DNA from: Marininema halotolerans
GTDB taxonomy: Bacteria > Bacillota > Bacilli > Thermoactinomycetales > DSM-45169
DNA length: 64,000 nucleotides
Direction of reading: 5' to 3'
Assembly (NCBI RefSeq): GCF_900116235.1
Contig: NZ_FPAA01000004.1
Coordinates: forward strand, 1-64,000
Part shown: positions 46,832-56,403 of the stretch, piece after piece
Layout of the letters: every line of letters begins with the position of its first letter
Position numbering within the stretch: position 1 is the stretch's first letter
The notes under the pieces: model-generated
The model's input: only the letters and a program-made list of their open reading frames with translations
Databases searched by the model: none
Told to the model about the DNA's origin: nothing
Program-made: the position numbers and the translations under genes

Positions 46832-46944
46832 ATAACAAAGAACAAAATACGGATACTGTACTAATACAATTTGAAGTGATTGATGTGAGGTTCAAAGTGA
46901 TCCTGGGAAGTCCAGGTGAAAAATTTACAAAGGAGAGGGACGCA

Positions 46945-47877
46945 ATGATGGACCAAAACAGCCTGCGCTATCGGGGAATCTATACTAAAATTCCGGGTGA
47001 TCCATCGAGGTGGAGAAAATGGTGTGCGATGGGCGAAGTTTTGGTGGAAGAAACCCGGAGAAGAAATGGGGGCCAGTTGCCTCAATATTTGACTTACTCA
47101 GGGCTAGAGGCGGAGTTTCCACGGATGTTTCAAATGTTAGCGGATGGTGGAACGATTGGCTTTTCAGGGTCAACTAAAGGAAATCATATGACCTTCCTAG
47201 GAAAGGGAGCAGCATTGCGTCCCGATCGAATGCTACGACGTGCAGATTTTCAACGAGGTGAATCGGTTTTATTCTACTATGGTTGTTCGAACCGGGAAAA
47301 AGTCGATCGCAACGGATTAGAAATCTTAGATGCACTCCATCGTCACGGTGCTCGGATGGGTGTCGTATCACAAACTGAGGAACAGCGTCATTATTTAGAA
47401 GAGCGATATGGTGGGATGTTGATTGGGGCGACCAGTTTAGAAGCGATTTTTTCAGAAGAAGGATCGCGCTTTGATTGGCCTTCCGCTTTGCCTTGGTTTC
47501 CAGAGATTGAGCGTTATCAACAAGAATGCGAAGAGACGATCCAATTATATAAAGAACGGACCGTGAAGCCATTATTTCGTCACGTGACCAAGTGGCTTCC
47601 AGCAGGGGAAGGATTTGATTTGATTTTTGAGCGGGCGGGTCAAGATACGCTAGGGGTAAGTATTGCACTCCTACGTTCTCACACAGGTCGTGTTGTGTAT
47701 GCAGAATCCATGGAAGGACGACGCTACAGTTTTTATGCGCCTGACCTTTGGGAGAGTGGACGTCGCGTGTTCATGCCATGCGCAATGATTGATGGAGGAT
47801 CTTCCTATCCGAGTGAAGACCAAGATAAATCCCTTCAATCAAGTCGCACTTCCTTTCAAGTCCGTCAAACGGGATAA
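46945..47877 (+). CDS. Medium-chain dehydrogenase-like protein of unknown role
   Basis: 310 residues; ATG 46945 has AAAGGAGAGG, while the frame opens upstream at 46876 without RBS. The C-terminal third (GFDLIFERAGQDTLGVSIALL then GRVVYAE) looks like the end of an MDR Rossmann fold, and an earlier block (MLADGGTIGFSGSTKGNHMTF) repeats the same type of edge, as in crotonyl/acrylyl-CoA reductase relatives. No complete catalytic zinc or GxGxxG site is obvious. Family placement is tentative; it may be a non-catalytic derivative. Confidence 0.35.
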   Translation: MMDQNSLRYRGIYTKIPGDPSRWRKWCAMGEVLVEETRRRNGGQLPQYLTYSGLEAEFPRMFQMLADGGTIGFSGSTKGNHMTFLGKGAALRPDRMLRRADFQRGESVLFYYGCSNREKVDRNGLEILDALHRHGARMGVVSQTEEQRHYLEERYGGMLIGATSLEAIFSEEGSRFDWPSALPWFPEIERYQQECEETIQLYKERTVKPLFRHVTKWLPAGEGFDLIFERAGQDTLGVSIALLRSHTGRVVYAESMEGRRYSFYAPDLWESGRRVFMPCAMIDGGSSYPSEDQDKSLQSSRTSFQVRQTG

Positions 47878-47895
47878 GCGCGAGCATGGTTAGAG

Positions 47896-47934
47896 AACAC
47901 AAAAAACGGGGGGATATCCCCCGTTTTTTGTGTT
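47896..47934 (+). terminator. Terminator after the MDR-like gene
   Basis: AACACAAAAAACGGGGG/CCCCCGTTTTTTGTGTT stem-loop with internal T6. Confidence 0.92.
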
Positions 47935-48152
47935 TAAAAAATGATATTGGAATTCAAAAATCATGCTTTTTAAATGTGATCAGGGGTCCAGGATGTGAAT
48001 TGCAAGGATAATTGTTGGTCAGAGCGGGGTTGCAGAAATCGATCCATTAAATAACGTTGTGGACCTACGACTGCTTTCGTCATGTTTTGCTGGAGTGATC
48101 TGGTAGAATGTGGATAAGCTATCAGTGCTTTGAGCGGAGGAGGTTGAGTAGA

Positions 48153-51059
48153 ATGTGGGTTCGATGGCGATGGTGGTGTACACTCGGGGTCATTGCTGGG
48201 TTGATTGGAGGTCTATTCCCTGTTCCAATGACTTCAATAGCCGCTGATGCACCGGATCAACGGTTAGAACAACGGTTGCTTACCTTTGCCAAGGGGATAG
48301 AGTCACGCTCGCAAGGAGCAGGGATGTCAATTGCTTATCAAGTGGTGTCATTACAGGATCATCGGGTGCTGGCTTCTTACCGGAAAGAGAAGACATTAGT
48401 ACCGGGTCCTGTATCTCGGTTATGGACGGCAAGTGCATCGTATCATACTTGGTCTACTACCCATCAATTTGCAACCGAACTGTACACTCGTGGGAAAATT
48501 AGGGGAGGTATCTTGCATGGGGATGTAATTGTGAAGGGTGGCGGAGACCCTTCTTTGGATGTGGCAGAGGTGGACAAGTTGGCCCGTGCTCTAAAAGAAA
48601 AAGGGATACAAAGGGTTACTGGCAATCTTGTCGTGGATGATACGCGTTTTGATCCAACCAAGCTCGGGATCAGTTGGATGTGGGATCAGGAGTCCTTTCC
48701 AGCGCATGCCCCAATTGGTGCATTAGACCTTCATGGCAATACGATAGAGGTTGCAATAAAGCCAGGTTCAATAGGAGAAAAGCCTCATGTATCCATTTCT
48801 CCAAAATTATCGGATGTTACGTTTTCAAACCAGGCAACTACTTCTTTGGGAAGTAGCAATGCGATCGAAGTGGATCGAACACGAGCGAAAAATGAATATG
48901 TGGTTTCTGGAAAAATTGGTCATAGCCATCCTCCCGTTCAATTGCGCCGAACAGTGAATGATCCTTCCCTCTATACGGGAGAGGTATTTCAACAGCGCAT
49001 GAAGAAAGTCGGGATTCGATTCGCACCCCATTCGCGTGTCATGCAGGGAATCGCCCCCAGTGGGAATCCCCTACTCACACAAAAGTCTCTGCCATTAAAA
49101 ACATTAGTTTCTAAGATGAAGGAGGTTGAGCATAGCTTAATTGGGGAGGTACTTCTGCGGCAATTGGCTGTAGAAGCAGGTGAGGAAGGTAGTGATACGA
49201 AAGGATTAGAAGTGTTGCGTCACTATGCAACGCATACGGTGGGAGTGAAGGATACGTTTCGACCGAAGGATGGATCTGGCCTTTCTCGAATGAGTGTAAT
49301 GTCCCCTGAACAATTGACCGATTTGATGCAATGGGTGTCACACGATCCTTCTCAAAAAGAGCTGACGACCTTGTTTACTTCCGTAGGAGAAGGAGCGTTA
49401 AAGGGACGCATGGAAGGGACCCGTGCTGATGAGAATTTGCGTGCATTTCCTGTGGATGAGCCCGGCATCAGCGGATTAACAGGAATAGTGAAATCCCGCA
49501 CAGGTGAGCCCTTGGCCTTTTCTATCATGATCAATGGTGTGAGCCGGCAGCAGGTTGCTGATGATTTAGAAGATCGGATGGGCATAACGCTTGCCTCCTA
49601 TCCCGAGATTCCGGAGGTCAAGGCGGTAAACGATACGGAAAAGTATCCCCTTTCCGCTTTGTTAGATCCACTTGTTAATCGAGAGGGGTATGAAGGAATA
49701 CAGACGGGGATGGTGGTACGTTCCCTTGACAGCGGTGAAACGATGTATCGACATGAGGGAAGCACGCATCAAACACCTGCCTCCAATACGAAACTGTTGA
49801 CTTCATCGGCAGCTTTTGATGCCCTGGGGCCAGATTATCAATTTCGGACGGAGCTGGTGGTAGATGGAAAGATCACACACGGTACCCTTCATGGTGACCT
49901 TATCCTCAAAGGATATGGGGATCCAACGCTTGCATCAGAAAGCTCCTTGAAGGTACAAGAAGGTCCTACCATTGAAGGAATCGTCAAGGACATCAAAAAA
50001 AGAGGTATAAAGCGGATTCATGGGAATATTGCAGTGGATTCAACGGCCTTCTCTAATGAGATCTACGGAAAAGGGTGGGCATCAGACAATGAAAATGAGT
50101 ATTATCAACCACAAATTACCGCACTAAGTGTAAACCGTGGAACCGTTCGCTTTGATTATTTGCCTGGTGATAAAGTAGGGGACCCCATTCGCTGGAGCCT
50201 CACACCACAGACGAAAAATGTCCAAGTAAAGGTTGATGTGACGACAGGAGAAGCCGGTTCAAAAAACACCTTGAAAATTGAACGAAAACGGGGAACCAAT
50301 CGGATTCATCTCAGTGGGAGCTTGCCCCTTGATTTTAAAGGAGATTATACGCGCGTTCCTGTAGAGCGTCCGCATTGTTACACAGGAGTGCTCTTAAAAG
50401 AAGCGCTTATCCGGGAAGGAATCAATGTGACGGATACCCGGGCAGTAACGGAGAAGAGAGTCCCACAAAAAACAGATCCATGGGCGGTCTACTATTCGCC
50501 TCCCTTGTCCGAGGTGGCCCGCTATTTAAATAAAGCAAGTGATAATTTTTATGCGGAGATGATCCTAAGAACCCTTGGTTTGGAGAAACATGGCATCGGG
50601 TCAGCAGAGAATGGGCTTGCAGTTGTGAAGGATTATCTATGGCGAATCCATTACCCAGGAACTTTTCAAATCGAAGACGGGTCGGGGCTTACTCGATACA
50701 ATTTTGTCTCTCCTGAACAGTTGGTTTTCTTACTGGCGGCGCAAAGGAAGACCGCTCAATTTGAGGCCTTTTATCAATCGTTACCCTTGGCTGGAAAAGA
50801 TGGTTCTCTTGCCAACCGCATGAAAAATACGCCCGCTGCTAATAACCTGCGCGGGAAAACGGGCTCACTCACCCATGTAAGCACTCTTTCGGGGTATGTA
50901 CAAACCCAGGATCATGAATGGTTTGCTTACTCGATCATGATGAATGGATACACCCCGCAATCGGAAACTTCCCTCCAAGATCAGATTGGAGCGGCATTGG
51001 CTGGTTATTCAAGGCAGAAAAAGACGACCCCAAACGATAAGGAAGGTGACAGGTTTTGA
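48153..51059 (+). CDS. Tandem peptidase S13 (PBP4-type D,D-carboxypeptidase) with inactive first domain
   Basis: A 968-residue secreted protein: signal peptide (about 1-31), domain 1 (about 35-480) and domain 2 (about 500-960), both S13/PBP4 folds. Domain 2 keeps SxxK (Ser544, Lys547 in PASNTK), SDN (796-798) and KTG (902-904). Aligned to it, domain 1 has Pro86/Arg89 in place of the Ser/Lys, Glu-His-Ser (326-328) for SDN, and Phe-Pro-Val (432-434) for KTG, with a constant 470-residue offset over the last two. So the first half cannot be a serine carboxypeptidase. Usual family length is 450-530. ATG 48153 has GGAGGAGG. Its stop overlaps the next gene by four bases. Confidence 0.92.
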   Translation: MWVRWRWWCTLGVIAGLIGGLFPVPMTSIAADAPDQRLEQRLLTFAKGIESRSQGAGMSIAYQVVSLQDHRVLASYRKEKTLVPGPVSRLWTASASYHTWSTTHQFATELYTRGKIRGGILHGDVIVKGGGDPSLDVAEVDKLARALKEKGIQRVTGNLVVDDTRFDPTKLGISWMWDQESFPAHAPIGALDLHGNTIEVAIKPGSIGEKPHVSISPKLSDVTFSNQATTSLGSSNAIEVDRTRAKNEYVVSGKIGHSHPPVQLRRTVNDPSLYTGEVFQQRMKKVGIRFAPHSRVMQGIAPSGNPLLTQKSLPLKTLVSKMKEVEHSLIGEVLLRQLAVEAGEEGSDTKGLEVLRHYATHTVGVKDTFRPKDGSGLSRMSVMSPEQLTDLMQWVSHDPSQKELTTLFTSVGEGALKGRMEGTRADENLRAFPVDEPGISGLTGIVKSRTGEPLAFSIMINGVSRQQVADDLEDRMGITLASYPEIPEVKAVNDTEKYPLSALLDPLVNREGYEGIQTGMVVRSLDSGETMYRHEGSTHQTPASNTKLLTSSAAFDALGPDYQFRTELVVDGKITHGTLHGDLILKGYGDPTLASESSLKVQEGPTIEGIVKDIKKRGIKRIHGNIAVDSTAFSNEIYGKGWASDNENEYYQPQITALSVNRGTVRFDYLPGDKVGDPIRWSLTPQTKNVQVKVDVTTGEAGSKNTLKIERKRGTNRIHLSGSLPLDFKGDYTRVPVERPHCYTGVLLKEALIREGINVTDTRAVTEKRVPQKTDPWAVYYSPPLSEVARYLNKASDNFYAEMILRTLGLEKHGIGSAENGLAVVKDYLWRIHYPGTFQIEDGSGLTRYNFVSPEQLVFLLAAQRKTAQFEAFYQSLPLAGKDGSLANRMKNTPAANNLRGKTGSLTHVSTLSGYVQTQDHEWFAYSIMMNGYTPQSETSLQDQIGAALAGYSRQKKTTPNDKEGDRF

Positions 51060-52462
51060 CGACTTCCGCTGAGTTTCGTGGGTTTTGGGTTGATGCCTTT
51101 CATGATGGGATAAAAACTGCAGCACAGGTGGATCAACTTTTAAGTGATGTTCAGACAGCTGGGGCCAATGCGGTCATTGTACAGGTGCGTAGACGTGGGG
51201 ATGTCTACTTTAATCGAGCGTTAGAGCCGCGTACCCAGGATCCCTCTTTAACGCCAGGCTTTGATGCTTTAGATGACCTCATAAAAAAGGCGCACGCTTT
51301 ACAACCATCAATTGAAGTCCACGCGTGGTTAGCGACTCTTCCCATTTGGAATTCCGCGACGCCTCCACTTTCATCGGACCATGTATTTAACCAACATGGT
51401 CCGATGGCAACAGGGCGGGATTATTGGCTAATGGATCGCAAGGATGGTCTCAATCGTAGCGGTGCGGATTATGTACTGGACCCAGGGCATCCCGACGCTG
51501 TGGAGTATACAGTCGAGCAGTATCTTAATGTGGTACGAGAATATGAGGTGGATGGTATTCACCTTGATCTTGTTCGATACATGGGTGAGGATTGGGGGTA
51601 TAATTCAATCAGCGTAGCACGTTTTCAGGCAATTACAGGTTATGTAGGGTTGCCTGGGGAAACCGAGGAAAGCTGGAAAGAATGGCGCCGTCAGCAAGTG
51701 ACGCATCTTGTGCGAAAGGTTTATTTAAAGTCATTGGCCATTCGCATGAATATCAAAATATCCGCAGCGGTCATTGCCTGGGGAAAAGGGCCAGTCACGA
51801 TGGACGAATATCACATGAGTGCACCCTTTCAGCAAGTCATGCAAGATTGGGTGGGGTGGCTACAAGAAGGGATTATCGACCTGATGATCCCGATGAATTA
51901 TGATCGAGAACACGTGGCTGAGCAAAAACTGTGGTACGATCAATGGATTGAATGGGAAAAGGATCATCAATATCAACGATTGATTGCGGCAGGTCCAGGT
52001 ATCTACCTTAACGCTATGGACGGGAGCTTTGCGCAAATTGAACGAGCGCGTATCACTTCTGTTGGAGGAAAGCGGTTAGCAGGAATCAGTCTGTATAGTT
52101 ATGCTGTAACGAACAAAGATGGACAGGACAATCTACTTTTCTACCAACAATTGAAGCAGCGATTATTTCAACAATCTGTCTCCACACCTGCAATGCCATG
52201 GAAGGGACGGGCTGGAGAAGGGCATATTATGGGAGTTGTTTTGGATCGGCAAGGTGGATTCAAAGATGGCGTCATGATTCAAGTAAGGGGTTGTGGACAA
52301 AGGTTTATCCAACGATCGGATGGACATGGTTTTTTTGGCGTTGTTGGTTTGTCGCCTGGATTGTATACTTTGCGTGTATCAACGAGACCTCGTCAACACC
52401 ATTTATATTGGGTAATTGTCCGTGGGGGGAAAGTTGCACAATTGAAGATGCGCGTTTATTGA
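51056..52462 (+). CDS. GHL10-family glycosidase (DigH/YddW-like), no signal peptide
   Basis: 468 residues: GFWVDAFHDG start, strand-helix repeats of a TIM barrel, catalytic-type DGIHLDLVRYM (near 165-175), MIPMNYDRE; the last 75 residues form a carboxypeptidase-regulatory-like beta sandwich. E. coli DigH of this family cuts peptide-free glycan at division. TTG 51056 overlaps the S13 stop (TTGA) and an in-frame stop lies at 51047-51049, so no signal peptide can be added. This is unusual for a wall-active enzyme and next to a secreted partner. Confidence 0.82.
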   Translation: MTTSAEFRGFWVDAFHDGIKTAAQVDQLLSDVQTAGANAVIVQVRRRGDVYFNRALEPRTQDPSLTPGFDALDDLIKKAHALQPSIEVHAWLATLPIWNSATPPLSSDHVFNQHGPMATGRDYWLMDRKDGLNRSGADYVLDPGHPDAVEYTVEQYLNVVREYEVDGIHLDLVRYMGEDWGYNSISVARFQAITGYVGLPGETEESWKEWRRQQVTHLVRKVYLKSLAIRMNIKISAAVIAWGKGPVTMDEYHMSAPFQQVMQDWVGWLQEGIIDLMIPMNYDREHVAEQKLWYDQWIEWEKDHQYQRLIAAGPGIYLNAMDGSFAQIERARITSVGGKRLAGISLYSYAVTNKDGQDNLLFYQQLKQRLFQQSVSTPAMPWKGRAGEGHIMGVVLDRQGGFKDGVMIQVRGCGQRFIQRSDGHGFFGVVGLSPGLYTLRVSTRPRQHHLYWVIVRGGKVAQLKMRVY

Positions 52463-52488
52463 GGGAGAATGAAGGCAGCGAAGGATAT

Positions 52489-52516
52489 AGCCCGTGGGGA
52501 GCGTTCGGGCTTTTTC
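52489..52516 (+). terminator. Terminator after GHL10 gene
   Basis: AGCCCG/CGGGCT stem with T5 after it. Confidence 0.7.
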
Positions 52517-52616
52517 CTCTAACTAGGGTTGCTCATTGTTGTGATGCCTGAAAAAAGGAACCCGAACAAGTCAGCAGGAATTGAATACAAGGGGAAGTTT
52601 GTAGGAGGATACCTGA

Positions 52617-53927
52617 ATGCAAATGATGATCAATAATAATTCTTTTTATGGTGAGCGAGATAAAGAACGACGTGGGGGTGGCGTGTCTCGTTCGCAGCGG
52701 GATGTAAGGGATGCCTTTGAGCGCGATTATGGTAGAATTATTCATAGTGCGGCATTTCGCCGGTTGCAATCAAAAAAGCAAGTCATTGGCACGGATGTTG
52801 GGGACTTGCATCGGACCCGGCTCACCCACTCGATGGAAGTTGCACAAATTGCTCGGGGTATCGCCATTTTTCTTAATCATGAGTCTGTGGTATTGCCCCA
52901 AGGAGAATCAATTGATATCTCCTTGGTTGAAGCGGCAGCATTGGCCCATGACTTAGGTCATCCTCCTTTTGGTCATGAAGGAGAGCGTTCCCTGAATCGT
53001 ATGATGGCTTCTTATGGCGGTTTTGAAGGGAATGCACAAACCTTTCGTATCCTTACTCGCTTAGAGGGAAGGCATGAGAAGGGACTTGACCTAACGAGGG
53101 GATTACTTTTGTCCGTAATGAAATATCCAATTCTTTATGAAGACGCGGTTGCAGAGGTTACCCATTTTCAAGCGAAAAGATGGCCTCCAAAAATCGGTGT
53201 TTATAAAAGTGACCTTGCTAGCTTTAATTGGGTATTGTCTGCCTTTGATAAGGAGGAACGTACGTATTTTCAAAGGGCCGTTTTGGATCCAAGTACGGAA
53301 TACCGAAGAACCCGTCATTTGTCTTTTGAATGTTCGATTATTGAATTAGCTGATGATATTGCTTATGCAACCCATGATCTAGAGGATGCAGTAAATTTAC
53401 GTTTAGTGGAACTTGAAGAATTACGGGATGTACTAAATGCAAGTCCATGGCAAGGATTGTATGAAGAATTACATGAGGCGAGTAAGCTAGCCGATGAACT
53501 CGATATTGGACAGGATGATTTTAAACATCGACTAAAACAGGTATTTGCTTCATTGATTGCGGTTTTTGTTAATCATGTGGAATGTGAACAATTACTGAGT
53601 GAACCTTTCCACTCCAAACGACTTCGGTATCGTGCTAAACTTCCTCAAGAGCTCAAAGCATTAAATGAGCGTCTAAAATTAATTGTCAAAGAGCGGGTCA
53701 TTCACTCGCAATCGGTGCAGGCTCTTGCATGGAAAGGGGATCATGTGGTTCGGATGTTGTTTGAAGCGATGATGGAGGAAGAGAAATTATTATTAAACAA
53801 TGATCGTCATCGTATCGCCGAGGATCCTTCTTCTCGAGCACGGGTTGTATGTGATTATATTGCGGGAATGACTGATCCTTATGCATTACGTATGCATGAA
53901 CGATTGTACGGTACGAATCGAGGATAA
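52617..53927 (+). CDS. dgt: dGTPase-family HD phosphohydrolase
   Basis: 436 residues. HD residues in HRTRLTHSMEV, AAALAHDLGHPPFGHEGE, and DDIAYATHDLEDAV. Converts dGTP (or other dNTP) to deoxynucleoside plus tripolyphosphate. RBS GTAGGAGG. Alone in its transcription unit. Confidence 0.9.
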   Translation: MQMMINNNSFYGERDKERRGGGVSRSQRDVRDAFERDYGRIIHSAAFRRLQSKKQVIGTDVGDLHRTRLTHSMEVAQIARGIAIFLNHESVVLPQGESIDISLVEAAALAHDLGHPPFGHEGERSLNRMMASYGGFEGNAQTFRILTRLEGRHEKGLDLTRGLLLSVMKYPILYEDAVAEVTHFQAKRWPPKIGVYKSDLASFNWVLSAFDKEERTYFQRAVLDPSTEYRRTRHLSFECSIIELADDIAYATHDLEDAVNLRLVELEELRDVLNASPWQGLYEELHEASKLADELDIGQDDFKHRLKQVFASLIAVFVNHVECEQLLSEPFHSKRLRYRAKLPQELKALNERLKLIVKERVIHSQSVQALAWKGDHVVRMLFEAMMEEEKLLLNNDRHRIAEDPSSRARVVCDYIAGMTDPYALRMHERLYGTNRG

Positions 53928-53988
53928 CGAGTAAATAACCCTCCATGATGGGAGACTAGCGGGTAACACCTGAATGGAGGGAAGTTAG

Positions 53989-54360
53989 ATGAATTTCGTA
54001 CCCATTCGTAAGTGGATGGTCCTTTTTTGTGTACTGATCCTGCTCATAGGGGGATTCCTCACGGAGGCCGCTTTCGCAGATTCCAGAGAGAATCCGCAAT
54101 GGATTCTCTCTGGAACGATGCGGCACCTAAATATAGAAGGCGGATGTTGGATTATGGAGGCCCAAAATGGAGAGCGCTATCAGTTAAGTGGGGATCCTGC
54201 GATACTGAAACGACTTTATATGGAGGGTCTCCACGTGACAATCTTAGTTGAAAGCGCTTACAATCGATATGGGAAGTGTATGGTGGGGCGCTGGGTGAAA
54301 GTGATTCAATTGATCCATGTGGGACAGAGTCAGCCACCCCATCAAACTTCGATGAAGTAG
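53989..54360 (+). CDS. Small secreted beta-barrel-like protein, unknown
   Basis: 123 residues with a signal peptide (cleavage near AAFA|DS, residues 27-30). The mature part GTMRHLNIEGGCWIMEAQNGERYQLSGD...LHVTILVESAYN has the strand pattern of small OB/DUF5818-type domains. ATG 53989 has GGAGGG. A perfect 15-bp hairpin sits just after the signal-peptide codons (see repeat entry). Confidence 0.6.
   Translation: MNFVPIRKWMVLFCVLILLIGGFLTEAAFADSRENPQWILSGTMRHLNIEGGCWIMEAQNGERYQLSGDPAILKRLYMEGLHVTILVESAYNRYGKCMVGRWVKVIQLIHVGQSQPPHQTSMK
54081..54115. repeat. Perfect 15-bp inverted repeat inside the secreted-protein gene
   Basis: TTCCAGAGAGAATCC (54081-54095), loop GCAAT, GGATTCTCTCTGGAA (54101-54115). 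It codes for DSRENPQWILSGT, so it is kept within the reading frame. No T run follows. Confidence 0.85.
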
Positions 54361-54381
54361 AGAAAAAAGGGAGTGGAGATT

Positions 54382-55557
54382 ATGGAAGAAAAGAAAGGCT
54401 TTGCAACGCGTCTAATTCATGGTGGTGCAGCCCCTTGTTCAAAAACCGGTTCGTTAATTCCGCCTTTATATCAAACATCCACCTTTGTCTTCGAAAATAT
54501 GGAACAGGGAGCACGCCGTTTTGCTGGGGAAGAAGAGGGATTTATTTATACACGCCTAGGGAATCCAACTGTACAACAATTAGAAGAGGTTATCGCTGAA
54601 TTGGAAGGTGCAGAAGCGGGATTAGCCTTTGGTTCAGGTATGGCTGCGATATCCAGTGTGTTATTAGGCCTTGTTCGTACAGGTGATCATATCCTTTGTG
54701 CAGATGGCGTATATGGTTGTACCTATGGTTTGTTAACCATGTTACAGGATCGTTTTGAGGTTCAATCGAACTATGTAGATATGTCCGATGAAGAGGCTAT
54801 TCGTCAGGGAATTCAACCCAATACCCGTGTGATCTTTTTGGAAACCCCGATTAATCCGACAATGAAAATCGCAGATTTAAAAAAAATTAGTGGCATTGCT
54901 AAGGAAGCAGGGGCAATCGTGGTTGTTGATAATACCTTTGCCACTCCTTATGGACAACGTCCAATCGAATACGGTGCTGATGTTGTGATTCATAGTGCTA
55001 CGAAGTATATTGGGGGGCATGGCGATGTGATTGCGGGTTTGGCAGTGGGAAGAAAAGAAGAAATGGATTCGATACGAATGTCTACCTTAAAGGATATGGG
55101 TGGAGTTCTCTCGCCCTTTGATGCTTGGTTGTTATTAAGAGGGCTAAAGACATTAGAAGTGCGAATGGATCGTCATCGAATGAATGCCCAGGCAGTGGCT
55201 GAATATTTGGATGCCCATCCAAAGGTCACGCGTGTAGTATATCCGGGTTTAGCCAGTTATCCTCAAAGGGAACTCGCAGCAGAACAAATGAGCTGCTTTG
55301 GTGGAGTCATCAGCTTTCAAGTAGAAGGTGGGCTTGAAGGCGCGCGTCGTGTACTGGATGGCGTACAATTGTGTCAACTGACAGTCAGTTTGGGTGAAGT
55401 GACTACCTTAATTCAGCATCCAGCAACAATGACCCATTCCGTGATTCCAGAAGCGGATCGGTTACGAATGGGAGTAACCGATGACCTAATTCGAATTTCA
55501 GTGGGTCTTGAAAGTGTGGAAGATATTATTGCTGATTTAAAAAATGCGTTATCTTAA
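54382..55557 (+). CDS. megL: L-methionine gamma-lyase
   Basis: A 391-residue trans-sulfuration-family PLP enzyme. Counting from the in-frame GTG at 54373, Tyr59, Arg61, Tyr114, Cys116, Lys211 (PLP), Lys240 and Asp241 fall exactly on the P. putida methionine gamma-lyase positions. Cys116 in the substrate loop (YGCTYG) separates it from cystathionine lyases. Degrades methionine to methanethiol, ammonia and 2-oxobutyrate. ATG 54382 has GGGAGTGGAG eight bases upstream. Confidence 0.9.
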   Translation: MEEKKGFATRLIHGGAAPCSKTGSLIPPLYQTSTFVFENMEQGARRFAGEEEGFIYTRLGNPTVQQLEEVIAELEGAEAGLAFGSGMAAISSVLLGLVRTGDHILCADGVYGCTYGLLTMLQDRFEVQSNYVDMSDEEAIRQGIQPNTRVIFLETPINPTMKIADLKKISGIAKEAGAIVVVDNTFATPYGQRPIEYGADVVIHSATKYIGGHGDVIAGLAVGRKEEMDSIRMSTLKDMGGVLSPFDAWLLLRGLKTLEVRMDRHRMNAQAVAEYLDAHPKVTRVVYPGLASYPQRELAAEQMSCFGGVISFQVEGGLEGARRVLDGVQLCQLTVSLGEVTTLIQHPATMTHSVIPEADRLRMGVTDDLIRISVGLESVEDIIADLKNALS

Positions 55558-55634
55558 AAGGAGATTCCCCCTATCATTACCGAATCAGATGGTGAAATGA
55601 AAAAGGGCGAAGGGGCTGATTTGATGCCATAATG

Positions 55635-55657
55635 GAGGCGGAATCCGCCTCTTTTTT
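55635..55657 (+). terminator. Terminator after megL
   Basis: GAGGCGG-AAT-CCGCCTC, T6. Confidence 0.93.
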
Positions 55658-55994
55658 ATGTTAACCACGTATAGTTCTCTGTATGAAATTGGTCTTGAAG
55701 AGAAAGAAACGATGATGGTATATTGTATCTATAAAAAGAACCGAAAAATTTAATATTTTTACACTTCAATACTTGACAGGCGAAAGAAGACATTTATCGA
55801 CATACTTAGTAATTGTTTTTATCGAAATTGCGCGTTTATTGATGAGGTAAGGCGAGTGTAGGATGGATAGTAGATATTGACCCGTAAATTTGCATCGCGA
55901 TGGGGATCCGTTCAGAGTGTTCATTGCTAAAATTCTAATAAAAATAAATTTTGCTTATTTTTGGATTTCACTTCTAGAATGGCAGGTGGTTCAA
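55658..55994. other. Intergenic stretch before the small helical gene
   Basis: A TTGACA at 55774-55779 lacks a well-spaced -10. An open frame from 55890 lacks an RBS; the gene is called from 55995. Nothing else recognised. Confidence 0.4.
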
Positions 55995-56363
55995 GTGCTT
56001 TTACAATGCCGTCTTCATGGTGAGCTACGAGAAATCCTCCCGCAGATTGATACGAACGTTCAAGCCCTTTTCCGTATGAGTGAAAAAGATGATCTTGGTA
56101 CGGCTACTTCTGTTTTAGAACGTGTACAAGCTGTGCAGGAGACGTTATACCATCAAAACTTGGTAGGGCGATATCCAGAGGTACATGAGGTAGTCAGTTT
56201 TATGTATCTAAGTTGTTTTAGTCTACTTTATATGGAGGGAGAATCATTTATAACGTATCGGGAGGAAATGAAGCGACGATATAAAACATTGCTTCGCACC
56301 TTTCGTTTCTTTCCACAGTATGGGTATAGTAGACAAATAAAGCGTAGAATTAGTAACCTATAA
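55995..56363 (+). CDS. Small helical hypothetical protein
   Basis: 122 residues from GTG 55995 (AGGTGG RBS): LHGELREILPQIDTNVQALF..., all-helical, Arg-rich end (RRISNL). No family recognised; no signal peptide or TM helix. Confidence 0.5.
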   Translation: MLLQCRLHGELREILPQIDTNVQALFRMSEKDDLGTATSVLERVQAVQETLYHQNLVGRYPEVHEVVSFMYLSCFSLLYMEGESFITYREEMKRRYKTLLRTFRFFPQYGYSRQIKRRISNL

Positions 56364-56403
56364 ATCATCATGGGTGTAGTAGGAAAGTGTCGGGAGGGGT
56401 ACA

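Noticed and set aside
46684-46875. Fluoride riboswitch upstream of the fluC pair
   Set aside because: I looked for the conserved GGCGATGG-type pattern on the minus strand and did not find it.
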